From NCBI GenBank assembly GCA_024663395.1, contig JANFAH010000047.1:124001-188000 (forward strand): a stretch of 64,000 nt of DNA, read 5' to 3'. This document shows positions 1-12,820 of the stretch, in pieces. The notes under the pieces were generated by a model. The model had not been told where the DNA came from. It saw nothing but the letters and a program-made list of their open reading frames with translations, and ran no database searches. The DNA is from Pisolithus tinctorius. Taxonomy: Eukaryota; Basidiomycota; Agaricomycetes; Boletales; Pisolithaceae. The translations under genes were made by a program, and so were the position numbers. How positions within the stretch are numbered: position 1 is the stretch's first letter; each line of letters opens with the position of its first letter.

Positions 1-1282
1 CATTGAACGTGGTCGAGCATTACTACATCTGTACCGTTTCACCTGGATTCATCGTGATACTTGGCCTCCCGTCCATAGCAACGGATTCCTCTGGGCTACC
101 CCGCTTCCCACGGGAGCTCGCACTTGAACATCGTCCACGCACGCATGTCTCGATGTAGGGAGTGCAATGATACATGGCTAGAGGTACATCCCGCCACTTT
201 TCTCGTGGAGTGGATGCATGCTTGCCGCCCGGTAGAGAGCACGTCCCCCCCAGTACCGATGGTACATCGGGTGTAGTGTAAGTCCCTGCTTCTAGTGCTA
301 TAGTACATCTCGTACGCGCATCCAATGCTCGGCGCTGAATGCCTGATGCAGAGGTAATCCAATATACAATGAATGCCATTCCGCCTAGCTCATGTATGCG
401 TGCGCCTTTTTAACTTGTCATTTGACGTTGTTGATGTAGATGCTGTTGCGAACTAATGATGACACGGGGCACACCTCGTCCTCGCCCCGTCCATTTTGTC
501 CATTCTTGGATTCCCACATGCGTTTACCACATCCGAATTCGCGTCTGCTGTACGTCTCCTCTGCTTCCTTATCACCTCCTTCATACTTCCCTTAAATCGG
601 GTGCTGACCAGCTCGCTAACACAACCATATCTCATGTCTCTCCACTCAGGGCTGGACTCATCCCCTCCTTCTTTTCTCTTCATCACGATTTACATCCTCT
701 CCCTCGTTTTTCGCCCGTTGTTGTCGTCTGGGATAGGTGGAAGCTCTTCGGTGGAGGCTACCTCACCCATTACGGGTCGTCTTCGTGAACTGGGAAGGTT
801 GTCATATCATGTATATATTTACGGTTGACTTGACACATGGTGATGTCGCCCTCCATGCCCAATACATCTCACTGGCTTTATCTCTGCCAGGCATAGACTC
901 ACAGGTCCTCGACGCCCGAGAGATGGCTACCAACCATGTGGCAGTGGGGGAGGAGGGCACGAGAATCTCCGAGATCTCGGAATTGTATGAACGTGCAGAG
1001 GGAGACTACATCTGTGTCTGTATTGTTGTCGCTGCCCCTCAGAAGGACGAAAGGGTGCAGCGGTGAGTATGTCTTCCTCCCCCCTTCGTGACATTGACAG
1101 AGAGACTTACTTTTTCCCTAGGAAGCTGGAAAGTTGATGGGTATTAATCTGGACATCTCAGAAGAGCTGCCTTCGGGCGCTGGAAGGGTCAGGATGATTT
1201 CAGGAAGATGGTCACTTTCCGTCCTAACGCGATCAAGAACGCGGACTGTCTCAACAGGCCATCTGTTCGTGGTGTTTCCGGT
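1..1282. other. Left flank, no gene recognised
   Basis: This CpG-rich stretch holds only short overlapping open frames and no domain I recognise. One plus-strand frame (about 737-1063) ends at a good donor (GTGAGT at 1064) with a pyrimidine-rich CTAG acceptor near 1122, so it may be an exon of a decayed or unknown gene, but the following frame closes after four codons. Its C-terminal third (about 901-1030) resembles 4282-4420. The stretch is not present in the second copy of the segment near 57.4 kb. Confidence 0.5.
901..1030 (+). repeat. Direct-repeat fragment resembling 4282-4420
   Basis: The segment from CAGGTCCTCGACGCCCGAGA onward aligns by eye with 4282-4420 (GAGAGATGG, ATGTGGCA, GTATGAACGTGCAGAG and others shared in order) after one gap of about 35 bp. 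The two copies lie in the same orientation on either side of the kinesin remnant. The kinesin's 5' end reads through the 4.28-kb copy on the minus strand. Origin unknown. Confidence 0.55.
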
Positions 1283-4200
1283 GCTACTTGCTGCTCGCAT
1301 GTGAGACCGAGTCAGCCAGCCAAAAAATTTAACAATTCCTGGACACCGTAAGCAACACAAAGCGAAGCAGTAGACGAACGTGCGTACGGACACAAATTTA
1401 ATTTCATAACTACGCCCTACAGTGGTATATTCTCCTTTCGTCTAAGTACCTCTTTCAAGGGACGCTCGGCTCTCTTCCCTCCAATCTTTAGCTTGGTAGC
1501 TTCTACCTCAAAGCTCGCATCTTCCACAATGCTCCAATCTTCTTCCGGAGTTTGATCCAGCAACCTCGGCTGATTCTTCACATCCATTCTCATCAGCGAT
1601 TCTTCCAGGATGGTAGTAATGTTGAGGTTCATACTGTGTCGGTTCTGTTGACGTTCAACAAAGGCTGCCGTTGCACCGCCCGGGGTGGGTTTCGCAGGCT
1701 TCAACTTTGAACTGAGGTTGCTTCCGGCGCCCAAGCCTAGGGAATCAAATTTGCTGACGAATGCTGCCAACGCACGTCGTTCCTCCTCCAACTTTGTACG
1801 CGTTTGTTTCTCTTTCTCCAGTTGACGCACCAATTCCGTCGCCCATGCCTCCTTTTCTTCTCGTTTTCGCACCTCGGCTTGCAGGCGCTCGCCCCACTCC
1901 CGCTCAACATCTTCCTTGACTTGTCGGAGGGGCTCTCCGAGGTTATCCTCGTACCCGCGAACGACAATCTCGAGCTCTCTGATCGTCTTCTGCTGATCCG
2001 CGATAAGCTTGTCCTTCAGATTCAGGTGCGTCTGGTGAGATTTCTGGACGCGCCAGCAGGGCTGCCTCCAGAGACAAGATCTGATTCGATTGAGATTCGA
2101 TCTGCCGATGCGTGGCTAGAAGTTCTTGCTGGAGCTTTAAACAAATTTAATCTTTAAATAAACGCAATAAAAGCGCAACATTGTGTGCTACCCACCTGGT
2201 AAGGTGACATGTCGAAATCAACTTTAGAAGGGCTTACTGGCCTCGATTCATCTCCCTTGTTCTCGTCGACGGATTGGCTCGTCAGGATGAGCTTGGTAAG
2301 TTGCTGTATTCTCGAATTAAGGTCCCTCATTGCCTTTGATTCGTCGACTTGCTGCAGATGTTACATCCGTTCTTTGAGGAAACACCGAAGGCAGAGAAAA
2401 AAGAAGAGGCAACCTACTTCTCTTGCGCTCAGTCTTCTGTTCCGGGCTGGTGCCTCTGCTTCACGTTCCGCAAGCTTCTGCTTCAATTCTTCGATCTCCT
2501 TGCGGTACCGCTCGATGAGGGCTTCTGTGTCTACGACCTCTTTCTTCTTCGCATGTAATTGCACGCGTTTGATTCGTGCGGCGAACCCAGAGTACTAGTC
2601 GTCTCCGTAACAGCATTGGCGTCTGGGTTGACGGTACAGACGACACTGATGCGTGCATCACCCGAGAGGGAGGGTTGGAGTAGACGGGTAAGTTTGGAGT
2701 TGCGGTACGGTACGTGGTCGCTATTGGCGTGTTAGGTTAACACTTGGCTCATGTACCAGGAGGTGATCTTACGTTTTGTTCTTTGCAGCGTTCTCCGCTA
2801 GTGTGCCGATGACGCTTCCTAAGGTGAGCAAGCTGTGGTCCGTTGAATGAGGTGAGATGGGAGGAGAATAGACAGGCTGACCTTGTGTTAATGTATTTGC
2901 CTTCCCGTGTCCGTTCCTTGTCTGAAGTTGCTTTTTCCGAGCCCGCCAAATCAATCAAACTCTATGGTGAAGGATCAACTCGTCTGAAGCATTTACCGAG
3001 AAAGTGACACTGACCAGAACAGACATCTGAACACTCCGGCCACCAATCGTCTGCAACCGCGTTCCGCCAGGAGTAGGTGGTCGTAAGCCCGGAGTTTGTC
3101 GTCCACTTGCCTCTGGTTTACCCTCGCCTCTTTCCCTGCTCTCAATCACAAGTCTAAACACGCTGTGACTTCTACTGCTTCTTTCGTTCCAGTCCGTACT
3201 GGCGGTTCTTCGATGTCTTTCACCCCTCTCCATTACCTCCCGTACGCTCTTCAACCTGGTGACTACCTCTTCTCTTAGTGGAGACAATATGCCCTGTCCA
3301 ATTAGTTGTACGGGCTGTGTTGCGGCCACAGAAGGTGGTGCGAGCAGATCATAAATGGTTTCGTTGTATATCTCGAGGTAGGAGCAGCGAAGGAGATATT
3401 CACGTGCAGACGTCCGACGGATGTGAGCAAAGACGTCCTTCATAGCACGAGGAATGATACCTGGCTGATCTTCATTTCCCGACTGTACGCGTGTGTAGGT
3501 GTCAGAGCAGTGAGCGGGTGCACACGCGAAAACGCACAAGAGTAAATGTCTTTCCACTGGCAGTTTGCCCGTAGGTGAATATCATTGCATTGTAACCCTC
3601 CATGGCGGCACATACATGACTTCTTGCGACAGCGTTGTAAACAGGTTTGTTCTCTGATCCTGTTAGGACCTCGCCAAAGTGAAATTCGGGAGGGGCACTA
3701 AGCGTTGACTTTGCATGTTGCGGAAGGAGTTTGATGCATTTCGGTATTGATGTATCCTAAGCCTGGTGACCGGTCGTAGGGCGAATGCTGAGAGATGGGT
3801 GAGAACGTCGCGGTCTCTCAAAACAAGAAAAGGTATGTACCGAATAGATACGAGGATCTTGTCTTCCTTTCCATAGTCAGGTATTTGATTGTCATCTTCC
3901 AAGTCCCCCGACACATCTCCGGGCTCAACAGTCCGATAGTCTACGAGCACCTCCCCCGGATCGACTCTGCTGACATCCGTAGACATGTCGCCTGGACTCA
4001 TGAAAATGGCGGGATTTGGACTCGTGCCACGTGGCGTGGAGGGTGTCTTTGGCCGTGTGCCATCGTAGGATGATGATTTAGGTGGTGACTCAGGAACGGG
4101 GGAAAGCAGTACGGGTGAGGAAGATTTGTTGGTTCGGAGACGGGACTCTGTTGATAATGCTGCCTTGTATTTTTTGGCTTTTGCTCCAAGGATGGATGGT

Positions 4201-4340
4201 GTGGTAGCGCGGGGAATGTCTGAGCTTGATGAAACGGATGCTGGCCGCCTGGGCGTGAAGGAGACGGCACGGGCGAGTCAGGTTCTGGAGGCATGAGAGA
4301 TGGCCGCCAACTATGTGGCAATGGGAGACGAGGTTTGGAT
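1283..4340. repeat. Segmental duplication copy 1, part a (paralogue 57392-60452)
   Basis: This block aligns almost without gaps to 57392-60452 in the same orientation. Identity by eye is uneven: about 95% near 2.1-2.4 kb, about 99% over 2.4-3.5 kb, about 90% over 3.66-3.86 kb. The left boundary is where both copies enter GCTACTTGCTGCTC or ACTACTTGCTGCTC (1283 and 57392). Part b of the same duplication is 9592-11373, paired with 60458-62213. Confidence 0.9.
1417..4321 (-). pseudogene. Kinesin motor protein (CENP-E/kinesin-7-like), copy 1, frameshifted
   Basis: The minus strand encodes a plus-end-type kinesin in many short exons. Visible in order: a Ser/Pro-rich N-terminus with the first motor strand (KILVSIR, about 3850), the P-loop YGQTASGKTFTL (about 3550), switch I NERSSRSHS (about 3180), switch II DLAGSE (about 2940), the HVPYRNSKLTRLLQPSLSG block (about 2700), then a coiled-coil tail ending KENIPL at 1417. 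Introns of about 50 bp have GT/AG ends. Kinesins hydrolyse ATP to move on microtubules; this subfamily works in chromosome or microtubule-tip dynamics. Two breaks are seen: a missing G in the STLGFAARIK motif (2584-2588), shared with copy 2, and a 2-nt deletion near 2015 unique to this copy. The P-loop strand reads IFTYGQ where copy 2 reads IFAYGQ. No ATG start is evident; a stop lies just upstream of the N-terminal frame. Subfamily assignment is from memory of fungal homologues. Confidence 0.8.
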
Positions 4341-4949
4341 ACCCATCACTGGTCATGGAGGACGGCGCTAAAATCACCGGAATCTTGGAATTATATGAAC
4401 GTGCAGAGAGACTACTTTTGTCTCTCTGGCGAGGTAGCTGGTTGCAGCACAGGTGTGAGGCATAGCCCATGCTGGGCAGTTTTTAGCACGTACAATAGCG
4501 ATGGAAAAGTAGCAGTACATTCATGACTGCAAAGAGCATCAACGCGGATAGATTTGACAGCTTAAGTTAGCGTCAAGTAAGGATACTGTTCCACAAACTC
4601 ATAAACAGAGCTTGCGCGACATACCAGCAACAGTCCTCTAGGGTACACCAACCTGACACTGGCATCACGGCGCCAGGTAACGCACTCCAACGTATACTCT
4701 CACCGCATAAACTCGTAACTCATGGTAATATCATCGCTGACACCAACGACGTCAATAGACAAGTGTCACGCGCCACTGTCCATGACATACGCACATTCCA
4801 CAATGTGCTTGCAGGTAGTTTGCACGACATTCCGAAGCGTGTCGAATGCAAAACCGCATGTCCAATTATCCCACAACCCCCTCTGCACGTGACCGAGTTA
4901 ACAGTCCGGTATGATCGTGAACGACAAAGAGGTTACAGACCTGGGCCTA
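4341..4949. promoter_or_regulatory. Divergent intergenic region between kinesin and Urb2-like gene
   Basis: The kinesin runs leftward and the Urb2-like gene rightward, so this roughly 600-bp gap would hold both promoters. I see no convincing TATA box or other motif. It is wholly absent from copy 2, where the kinesin 5' end is joined directly to the Urb2 tail. Confidence 0.4.
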
Positions 4950-7900
4950 ATGGCGTCCAGGAATATCCACGCTCTCGTTTCCACAGACCCACCCTCAGCA
5001 GACGGGCCATTCAAAATCGACATCGTCAGCGACGCTTGGTCGGATACGTCGTTTGGGGCTGTGAAAACGGCCGAAGTTCTCGTTGAATGGGTACTGGCTT
5101 CTCTCGGACGTGGTTGCTATTGCAACAGATACTCTCGTCTTCTGTGTCCTCTGTTCGCCCACTGTTATCCTGGCTCCGCCGCTGATCTATCCGAACAAAC
5201 TTGCACGAATTGCCAGGGAACTCGTCTCAATTTCACACACCTGCGACGTCGATCTTGTCGGTGTATATGCACCTGCGCGTGCCGTGCTTGCGACTTCATG
5301 GCCCTGGGTTGAGAAAAGAGTGGGAAGGGATGCTTGGATGGAATGCCTTGCAGCCGTATTGGGCGTTTCCGTGCCTTGGAACGTGAGTGTGAAACGAACT
5401 GTATTTGAGGATGTGTTCTCTCAGACAGGATATTCAGGATGATTTGGTGTGGACGTGTATCGTGGTAGTCGTATCATACAGGGAGGCGCTTTGGAAACAA
5501 GAATCCGGTGATTTTCCTACATTCTACCTTCTGTTTGTTTTCCGTGCCAATTTACACCCACACTATTTGTACACCAGCTTTCGGCACACATGCTCCATTG
5601 GATTCGTACCCTTTTACCCTCCATAGCTTCTCAGTCGTTGAATGCACAATCAAGCCAAGAAGACCCGTCGTCGAAAACCCCGAAACAACTTCATGACACC
5701 CTTTACGGTGCAGGTATCGAGACGCTATTCTCCGTTGAAGGTCTCAGGCAACCTCTCGACACATTATTGGATGGACTTTCGCACGTGTGCACGGACCATG
5801 GCCTTTCCCTCTTGCCATGCCTCTTTTCTGCACATCTTTGTGCAGTAAATCGCCACCGTACAACGCTTTCCCCCTCTCCGTCCGGGTCGGCATCTCCTGC
5901 CCTGGCCATTCGTGAGGCCTTGCGCGCTGATGCAATGGAGGTCAGGGAGTCCTGTTGGGCGGTCTTTTTACGCGATGCCTTAACGGTGAACTCCAGAGCA
6001 CAAATGGCGGACGCATAGATGACGCTCGTAGGGATCTTGGACGTGATCGAAAAGGGGCGCTTGTACACCCTGTGCACAACTGTTGGGTCAGGCGACCGGA
6101 ACACTGCTCCCAGTCGTGATGCGGAGTCTGCTTTGATAGAAGTGAGGGAGCTTGTGCTGGTCACGGTCGAGCACGCGGGTCAAGTTTGTAACTCGAATGA
6201 CACGTCGGTCGTGACTCTGGCGGTAGATGTTCTCGACGTGCTGGTAGGAGTCGAGTATGAACTGATAGGCGGCGAATTGCAGAGGTTACTACGCGCTGTT
6301 ATCGGTGTGAGTAGTAGTAATTTACCTGGTTTTTGTTTTGGCGAAGCTCACATACTAATTTTCGGTTTCCTAGTTGCTGCACCCGCTATCGGTACGGCCA
6401 ACGGATGCTGTTCAGCGACTACTTTCGGACCTTCTCAACTATCACACCAAGACCCATACGGTGCACGCGTACATCATTTTTCTTACTGGCCTTTCTTCAC
6501 TCAGCCTGCCCGTGTCGGTCTCCTCGCGGTATCTCCCTTTGCCACCGCATGACGTGATATTCAGTCCGCTTCGGTGACATCTTTTGTCGCTCACTAGAGC
6601 TCTCCGTATGGTTCCGACGCCCGTACAATCCGTAGATTTTGGGCCGGCTGTTTTGGAAGAACTCACGCGCACGTGGCACGCATACACTGCTGAAAGAGGT
6701 CAAAGCCGACGCTGCGGTAAGCGACGAAAAACTGATGAAGGGAAAGAGATACCAATAGCAGGACACGCTAATGACGGTGGTACGCTGAGGTCGAAGTGTC
6801 ACTCGCTAGCAGTTGCATTTACTTATGTTTCCCATGTGTCTGGCACTGTTCTCGCTAGCCTCTCCCCGTATGCGTGTGTCCCCGACGCTCAGAATCCAGG
6901 AGTGGTATGAACGAGGTTGGGAAGCTGGGGTGGGATATTGCCTGGGAGTGTGTGCCACGCGATGGAGGTAAGTGGCAAAAAGTAGCTCCCCAACGCGAAG
7001 ACGAAAACAAGAGAAGGAAGCGCAAGGAGCGGCAACGCAAAAGGGAACAACAAGATCCTGATATGCTAGCTTGGGATGACGTCGTCGCTTCTGCTGCGTT
7101 GCGATGTCTATGTGATGTCCGCGTTCGATTGATACGAGTTCCGAGCTCGCCAACGCCTGTGACGCTAGGCCAAAGTGACGCATTAGGAAGCGATGAAATC
7201 GAGGAGTTGCTGGGCGTCGTCAGGGACGAAGGCACGTCTGCAGAATTAGTACTAGAAATCGTGCGTATGGCCTACGTTACTATCCTTTTCTCTGTGCTAA
7301 CTGCATCCACACATGTACAGGTCAGGACACTCTTGGCGCAAGTTTCCCAAACGCGCAGCTTCCAACATGCTCAAGCCAGTGTCATTATCAAGACGAGCAT
7401 CGATATTTTGATTCGCCATTGCTCCCCTTGAAGTCGATTGTGCGGCTCTTCAGCAGCGCTTACGCGGGAAAATCTAGGCGTTGCCCTACTTTTCATGCTA
7501 GCTGATCGGTGGATAGGTGTCATCGAGTGCGTTCCTTCGATTTCTCCAGAACGTATCTCGTCCGAAACGTTGTCCTGCTGTAATATTCAGTGCAGCCGCT
7601 CCGGAAGAGGTGCTCCAGAGGTTCATCTGCCTTCTCTTGACCATTCAATTACAACTTTCATTTGGAACTACCCGCAAATTTGACGGACAACTAGATTCAC
7701 GCCACGACATCTCATCCTGCGACATTCTTCTCCTTGTTCCGAGGAATGCATAGTTCTGGGAGCTGCCTAATACGCGAGGTGCGTTTCGAGCTGGCTGTCC
7801 GTTGCATCAAAGAATTTCTTGCATTCATCCTTCGGTTCTGCAAGTGCCTTCCTGTCGTTTGCATTGAAGCAGACTACCCTTCTGTCCTCATCTTGCCTCC

Positions 7901-10270
7901 TCTCTGGGTCTACTGGGACTAACGGACTTGACAAACTTGAGCTTGTACTTGCAAGTGAAGTTTACACTCTTCTAATGTCTGTACCTCCCGAGTACTTAGC
8001 TTGGGCCTCTCGCATGGAACTTATGAAGAGAGCGGTTGGTAGTGACGTCATTATATGCTCGGCACTTCAGGCCACAAGTGACTGCGGGACAACGGACTGA
8101 CAGGAAGCACTCGGGGAAGGGAAAGGATACGATTGATTCACCGCAAAAATGTGATGCTGAGTATGAGATGGGCATGGTCAGAGAAGACGATTCCGGAGTG
8201 CGAACGCTCAGAGGACTCTGCTTCCACCATCTCATGGTATTCCATGTCCTCCTATATCGTATGGGCTAGATGACGAACGCGATGGATTACACCGTGAGTT
8301 GGCGGTTATCTTGTCGGATTTGCTTTCCATTTCCCAGTGACTGAACTTTATTAGACATCTCGTGCATACGTCGAACGTTTACTCCAGTCACTATCAAAAT
8401 TGGCCACGTTGTCAGATGCACTTACAATAGAGACGTTAAGTCTTGTTTCGTTTCACCTATTGTAAGTTTTTTTACACGCATTTCTGGTCTGGTACGATTA
8501 CTGGTCATCCTGGTACCCTCCGTGCTCAGAATTCCGAGGCATCAGAAAGGGTGGCCCTTGTTGCTTCTCAAACATTCTCCGATACGTCGTTGCAGGGATG
8601 ATGGTAACATGTGCTTACCCGATCTGTTGTGTTCCGATTCATTGAATGTCTAAGAGAATACTATACTCCAGGCAGGTGAAATTTACTTTCTGGAAGGCTT
8701 CTGACGTGCGGACGTAGCCTTTCGACAGTGATTGTATCTGCGCTGAAAATTCTGTACGAATTCTTTACACCTATCGTCGTTTCGGACGGGGAACAATCTG
8801 AAACCAATGGCTCACTCGCATTGAGTGGGCACGTTGAAGCTCGCTCTTACACGTTATCGTTTGCGTGGTGGCTAGGGCTTGACAATACGTGAACTGATGC
8901 TGAGCTGCGTGTATACCTGCTCGACTTTTGCAATAACTGGTAGCGTTGCGCCGATAGGCATAACACTAGCCACTAGGGTTATGCAAAGCCCACTGCGCCT
9001 TCGCTCGCTGCCGGTAGGTACAGTACAGTCCATGTAATGACCTGTCCTCATGTCCTTACTCTGCTTTTCCAGGAGCTTCGATGCTTTTCCAATATTTCGG
9101 ACTTGGCATACGTCGAGAGAATCCCAGCATTGTATTCAATGAATAGCACTGAGATAGAAGGTGACCCGCTGTTCGACGTCGGTTTCAGCTTAAAATATCT
9201 CACCATTGCGGTAGCACGCGACGCCGTCGATGTGCAAGTCGCGAAAGCCGCAGGGGAACTGTCTGTAGACAGTTTTGCACGCGTCCTCACTGTGATAGGG
9301 GAAGGGATCAGGACCCTGGGCTTCCGGTGGGCCAATGCAAAACCTTCATACACCTCAAGGTCTATATCAATCTCCTATTCTGATTATAAGTAGCAGGATT
9401 TGGTAACGTGCCACCACAGGAACTCTGAAGGTGGTCCAAGCATTCGGCATGTGCTGCCTCGATGCCTTCACCGATCGACCCCACCTATACGGAAGATCAT
9501 CGGAATTGAAAGAACGTGGAACTGATCGCGAAGCAATGTTCTGATAGAGTGAGTGTCATCACTTTAAGCACTTTGGTCTACGTCAATCTTATATTCAATG
9601 GCAGCCGCTGATGTGTGTTCAGTTGACCTCGGGAGTATCTGGTCTTTGTTCTGTAAAATTCTATCGGGCTCCACCGACCACGACACCGCCACCTCGTTTG
9701 CGATTTTTCACTGCATCGTTTCCTTAGCAGGCTCTCTCGTTCGTCTGAGACGCGACAGACTTAAACATACGCTCCCGCATCTGGCCTTCGTCTTGCATCA
9801 ACTGCTGCTGATAACCAGGCGCATGTGTCCCCAGGAGCTAAGCAGAATAAACACATCGCAGGAATGCTTCGTCTTGGATTTCACCATCTCAGCCGCTCGG
9901 CATCGCCGAAAGCCGTGCTCTTAGTGGACTTCTCACCGCACTCGCTGTCAAAACTGTCACGCATGTGCACACAACACAATACACCGCGATTGCCGCCGAA
10001 AAACAAAACGCTGAATCTCTGGCAAAGCCTTTCGCAAAGCATGTAGGACACGTCCTCTTCGCATACATCGACTCTATGAACGACCCGTTGTGTATCCTGA
10101 CACTAGATATACGACGAGAACTCGAGCCTGGGCTATTCTCATTATGTGAAATGCTCGGTGAGTACAACCGATATGCCCTGATGGCCTCTGCACTGGATTC
10201 CGGTAGCAAGACTCTCATGAAGTCGCTCTGGAGGGAGTATGAGAAGCAGCGATATGTGGGGAAAGGGTAG
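4950..10270 (+). pseudogene. Urb2/Npa2-like nucleolar ribosome-biogenesis protein, probably degenerate
   Basis: Urb2/Npa2 is a large helical-repeat protein of early 60S pre-ribosomes in the nucleolus. The N-terminus from ATG 4950 (MASRNIHALVSTDPPSADG, then an AW-D-SF and EVLVEW pattern) and the C-terminus (about 9597-10270, ending SLWREYEKQRYVGKG) match the pattern I know from basidiomycete Urb2 proteins. The last exons contain the helix pair REL-PGLFSLCEMLGEYNRYAL and a DSGSKTLMKSLW stretch typical of the Urb2 C-terminal domain. Helical middle exons are visible near 5083-5440, 5590-6018, 6019-6310, 6970-7430 and 9037-9390. A frame change near 5090 (EVLVEW to NGYWLLSDVV) and about 750 bp without a long frame (8280-9030) suggest decay, although small introns could explain part of it. 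The span fits an Urb2 of roughly 1500 residues. Confidence 0.62.
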
Positions 10271-11373
10271 TGCGATATGTATTTGTGGCTTTAGGAGTGT
10301 CTTCGCCTCTCAGAGGGCGACGAAAGTTCGTCAAGGGAAGGAGCACCAAGGCACAAGCTTTAAAGGTTATTCTATTGATGTTTAGCTAGAAAACTGCGTA
10401 GTGGCATATGAATGACTGGCATGGAGATTGATAGGTGTACCGTTAGATTGTCATGCAAATTTTATACCGGAGGGTCTGTCACTTCCATGGCTATCAGTTG
10501 CAGTGACCAACAGCGTAAAGGATAGGATCTCATCTGGGTGGAATTAAGGGGGATTAAGGGGGTAGCCGGAACACAGCACTCACTGGTAATGCATTTTGGA
10601 GACGAAACTTGGGTCCCTGTACTGTGGACGGGTGACCATAGAGTTGGCAGGCTCAGCGTCATCGGCACCACCGGCAGATGTGGTCATAGCACGTCGGTTC
10701 GTGGTTCAGATTTTGACCCCGTGATTTTGCAGGCGCCTTGGTCAAGTCACTTGTCGTTTATATCCCTCGTGCTAATACTTGGGTGGGTTGGCAAAGAGAC
10801 ATGTTGCTTGTGGTTTTCCCAACTGCACGGCAGAGTATTGTGGAAGATTCAATGATTTTGGAAACCAGATCCTCGATGGACGAGCTGGGGAGGCCCCGCT
10901 GTGCTGCGGTGCTTGGTGTGAAGGACAGGGCGAGCACGGAAACACAAAACCGCTGAGAGGGTCGGTAGTACGTTTCACCAGGAGCATAACTAGTGTACCT
11001 ATCGAGCTGGCTTGGTATCGCGGAGAGTATGGGACGAGCTACCCTGACATTGCTAACAGGCTCGAAGATAGCAAGGAAGGACCGATGGTCGAGTCCTTCC
11101 CTCGCCGATGCACCACCGGGAATCGGTCAGACGACGAGAAGAAATGGGACGGTCCAGCAGAAACTTCGTGATCGTAGTTAACACACGTGTCAGGCTGTGC
11201 ACTACAGGCACGTTGATTCAACGCCCCTCAAATCTGCTGTCCTTTACGCTTTGTACTTCACCACCATCGTCCCCTACAGCCATAGCACGCTTACTGTTCA
11301 AGACATCCTAAGAGCTGTTTTCTCATCTTCACATCGCCATGGCGCCGAGGTCTCTTTGTTCCTGGTGGCGTTC
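9592..11373. repeat. Segmental duplication copy 1, part b (paralogue 60458-62213)
   Basis: From TATTCAATGGCAGCC onward this block aligns with 60458-62213: the Urb2 3' exons, the roughly 1-kb spacer and the first 12 codons of the GTPase. Copy 2 has small deletions, including about 30 bp within the spacer near 61910. Copy 2 stops aligning exactly at 62213, where a retrotransposon LTR begins. Confidence 0.9.
10271..11338. other. Spacer between Urb2-like gene and GTPase, no gene recognised
   Basis: Only short frames without recognisable domains are present. The sequence is conserved in copy 2 (61133-62178) at clearly high identity but with frame-breaking indels, so it behaves as noncoding spacer holding the Urb2 terminator and GTPase promoter. 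A repeated GGATTAAGGGGG motif occurs near 10550. Confidence 0.6.
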
Positions 11374-12690
11374 GTTGCGGCGTTCTCAACCTCCGAGTCG
11401 CGATGCTGGTGTATCACTCCCCACTGAAGCCACTCCTTCAGTTGCCTCGCACGAAATCGTCCCTGCACAGGCTTCAGACTATCGCTTAGATCCTACCGAG
11501 GCTAAAAAGCAGATTGATCGCATCCCTCGTTTTCGCATTCTTGTCATGGGCAGAGCAAATGCAGGTAAAACAACTGTTTTACAGCGGGTTTGTAACACTA
11601 CGAATCAGCCTGAGATCTTCGATGGAAACGGGGAGAAGGTATGTGGGTGTATTATGTGCTTCGTATTTGTCAACATGCCATTCTGCCAGGTTGATACTGG
11701 GGCGGTGCAGGGTTCACTGGGGGTAAGGCTACCACGTGAGATTACATGATGCTCACGTCAAACTTATGCAGCGTGGCTACCATAACATTGAGGATGAGCT
11801 AGTGTTTAAAAGTAACCCGTGCTATGTGTTCCATGACTCATGTGGATTTGAGGCGGGGAGCGAGGAAGAGTTTGATAAGATGAAGAAATTTGTTACAGAT
11901 CAAGCAAAGTCCACCAAACTGGAGAAGAGAATTCATGCAATTTGGTAGGGAAATGTTTGACTAGTGCCACTGGGAATCCACTGATGTGGTCTTTTTGATT
12001 GATTTAGGTATTGCATTCCTTTGAATGACAGCCATAGGATGGTCATGGCTGCTGAAAGGAAGTTCTTTAATGAGTGTGATTCAGGACATGGTATGTGTAC
12101 ACAAATATCACATCATATTTAGTGCAAGGATTTAGGATATGCACAGTTCCTGTGATTGTGCTGCTAACAAAGGCAGACACCTTAAATCTTGATGCAGTTC
12201 AGGAGCTTATGAAGAGGGGGTTAACTGTAGATGATGCAATGAAAGAGGCTCCAGAGGTAGAAAAACAGTTGCAGAAGGGCTGTCTGGAAAAGATCAAAGG
12301 GTGGCTGAATGAATTGAAGTTTCCACCTCAAAGCTATGTGGTGCTCACTGGTAAGTAAGCCTTGAATAAAAAAACTGCAGATTGGCATGTGTCTCTCTAG
12401 GCATGGGACAGGAAAGTGCAGATTGTGAAGAGCTATTGAAATGCACAGCAAATGCTTTGACAGAGGAAGGGCTGCAAGGACTGCTTATATCATCACAGCA
12501 GTCAAACCTGGGACTCTGCATGGAATTTGCCATAATGAAGTGAGTGGTAAAAATCAAGTTAGACAGGGTGCTGACTACAGAAAGGACATTGAAGAGGAGC
12601 ATGAAGCATGTGGGTGATAAGATTGGACAGGACACCTTAGCATATGACCTTTCAACATGGTTCCCATTTGTAAGCAACCAGTATTTTGGG
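11339..12690 (+). CDS. G-domain P-loop GTPase (AIG1/GTPase-like, basidiomycete type)
   Basis: The ATG at 11339 opens a gene whose conceptual exons stay open through the G motifs: G1 GRANAGKTT (about 11552), G3 DSCGFEAG (about 11838) and G4 LLTKAD (about 12160). Plausible introns: 11639-11689 (GTATGT to CCAG), about 11733-11770 (GTAAGG to GCAG), one from about 11946 to 12007, one after the ECDSGH codons to ACAG 12146, and one at 12350 to CTAG 12400. A helical C-terminal part follows to about 12690. Such GTPases are an expanded family in Agaricomycetes; their function is not established. The 3' half has lost its CpGs, yet I found no stop in the exons. The C-terminus may continue beyond the minisatellite (see 15791-16261). 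Copy 2 retains only the first 12 codons. Confidence 0.7.
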
Positions 12691-12820
12691 TGAATGAGAG
12701 GCTAATTAGGTTACAGGAGGTGTGTGAAATTCTGCAAGTGCAACTATGACTGATGCTGAAGGTGATTGTTGCTGTTGTGTTTGACTGTAATTGACAGCAT
12801 GTAAGTTGACTCACTGAAGA

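Noticed and set aside
3998..4321. Pro/His-rich minus-strand frame of 107 codons at the kinesin 5' end
   Set aside because: The true kinesin frame in copy 2 (SRASRTCLSRAV to KVLVCIR) runs in a different phase over the same bases, so this is a shadow.
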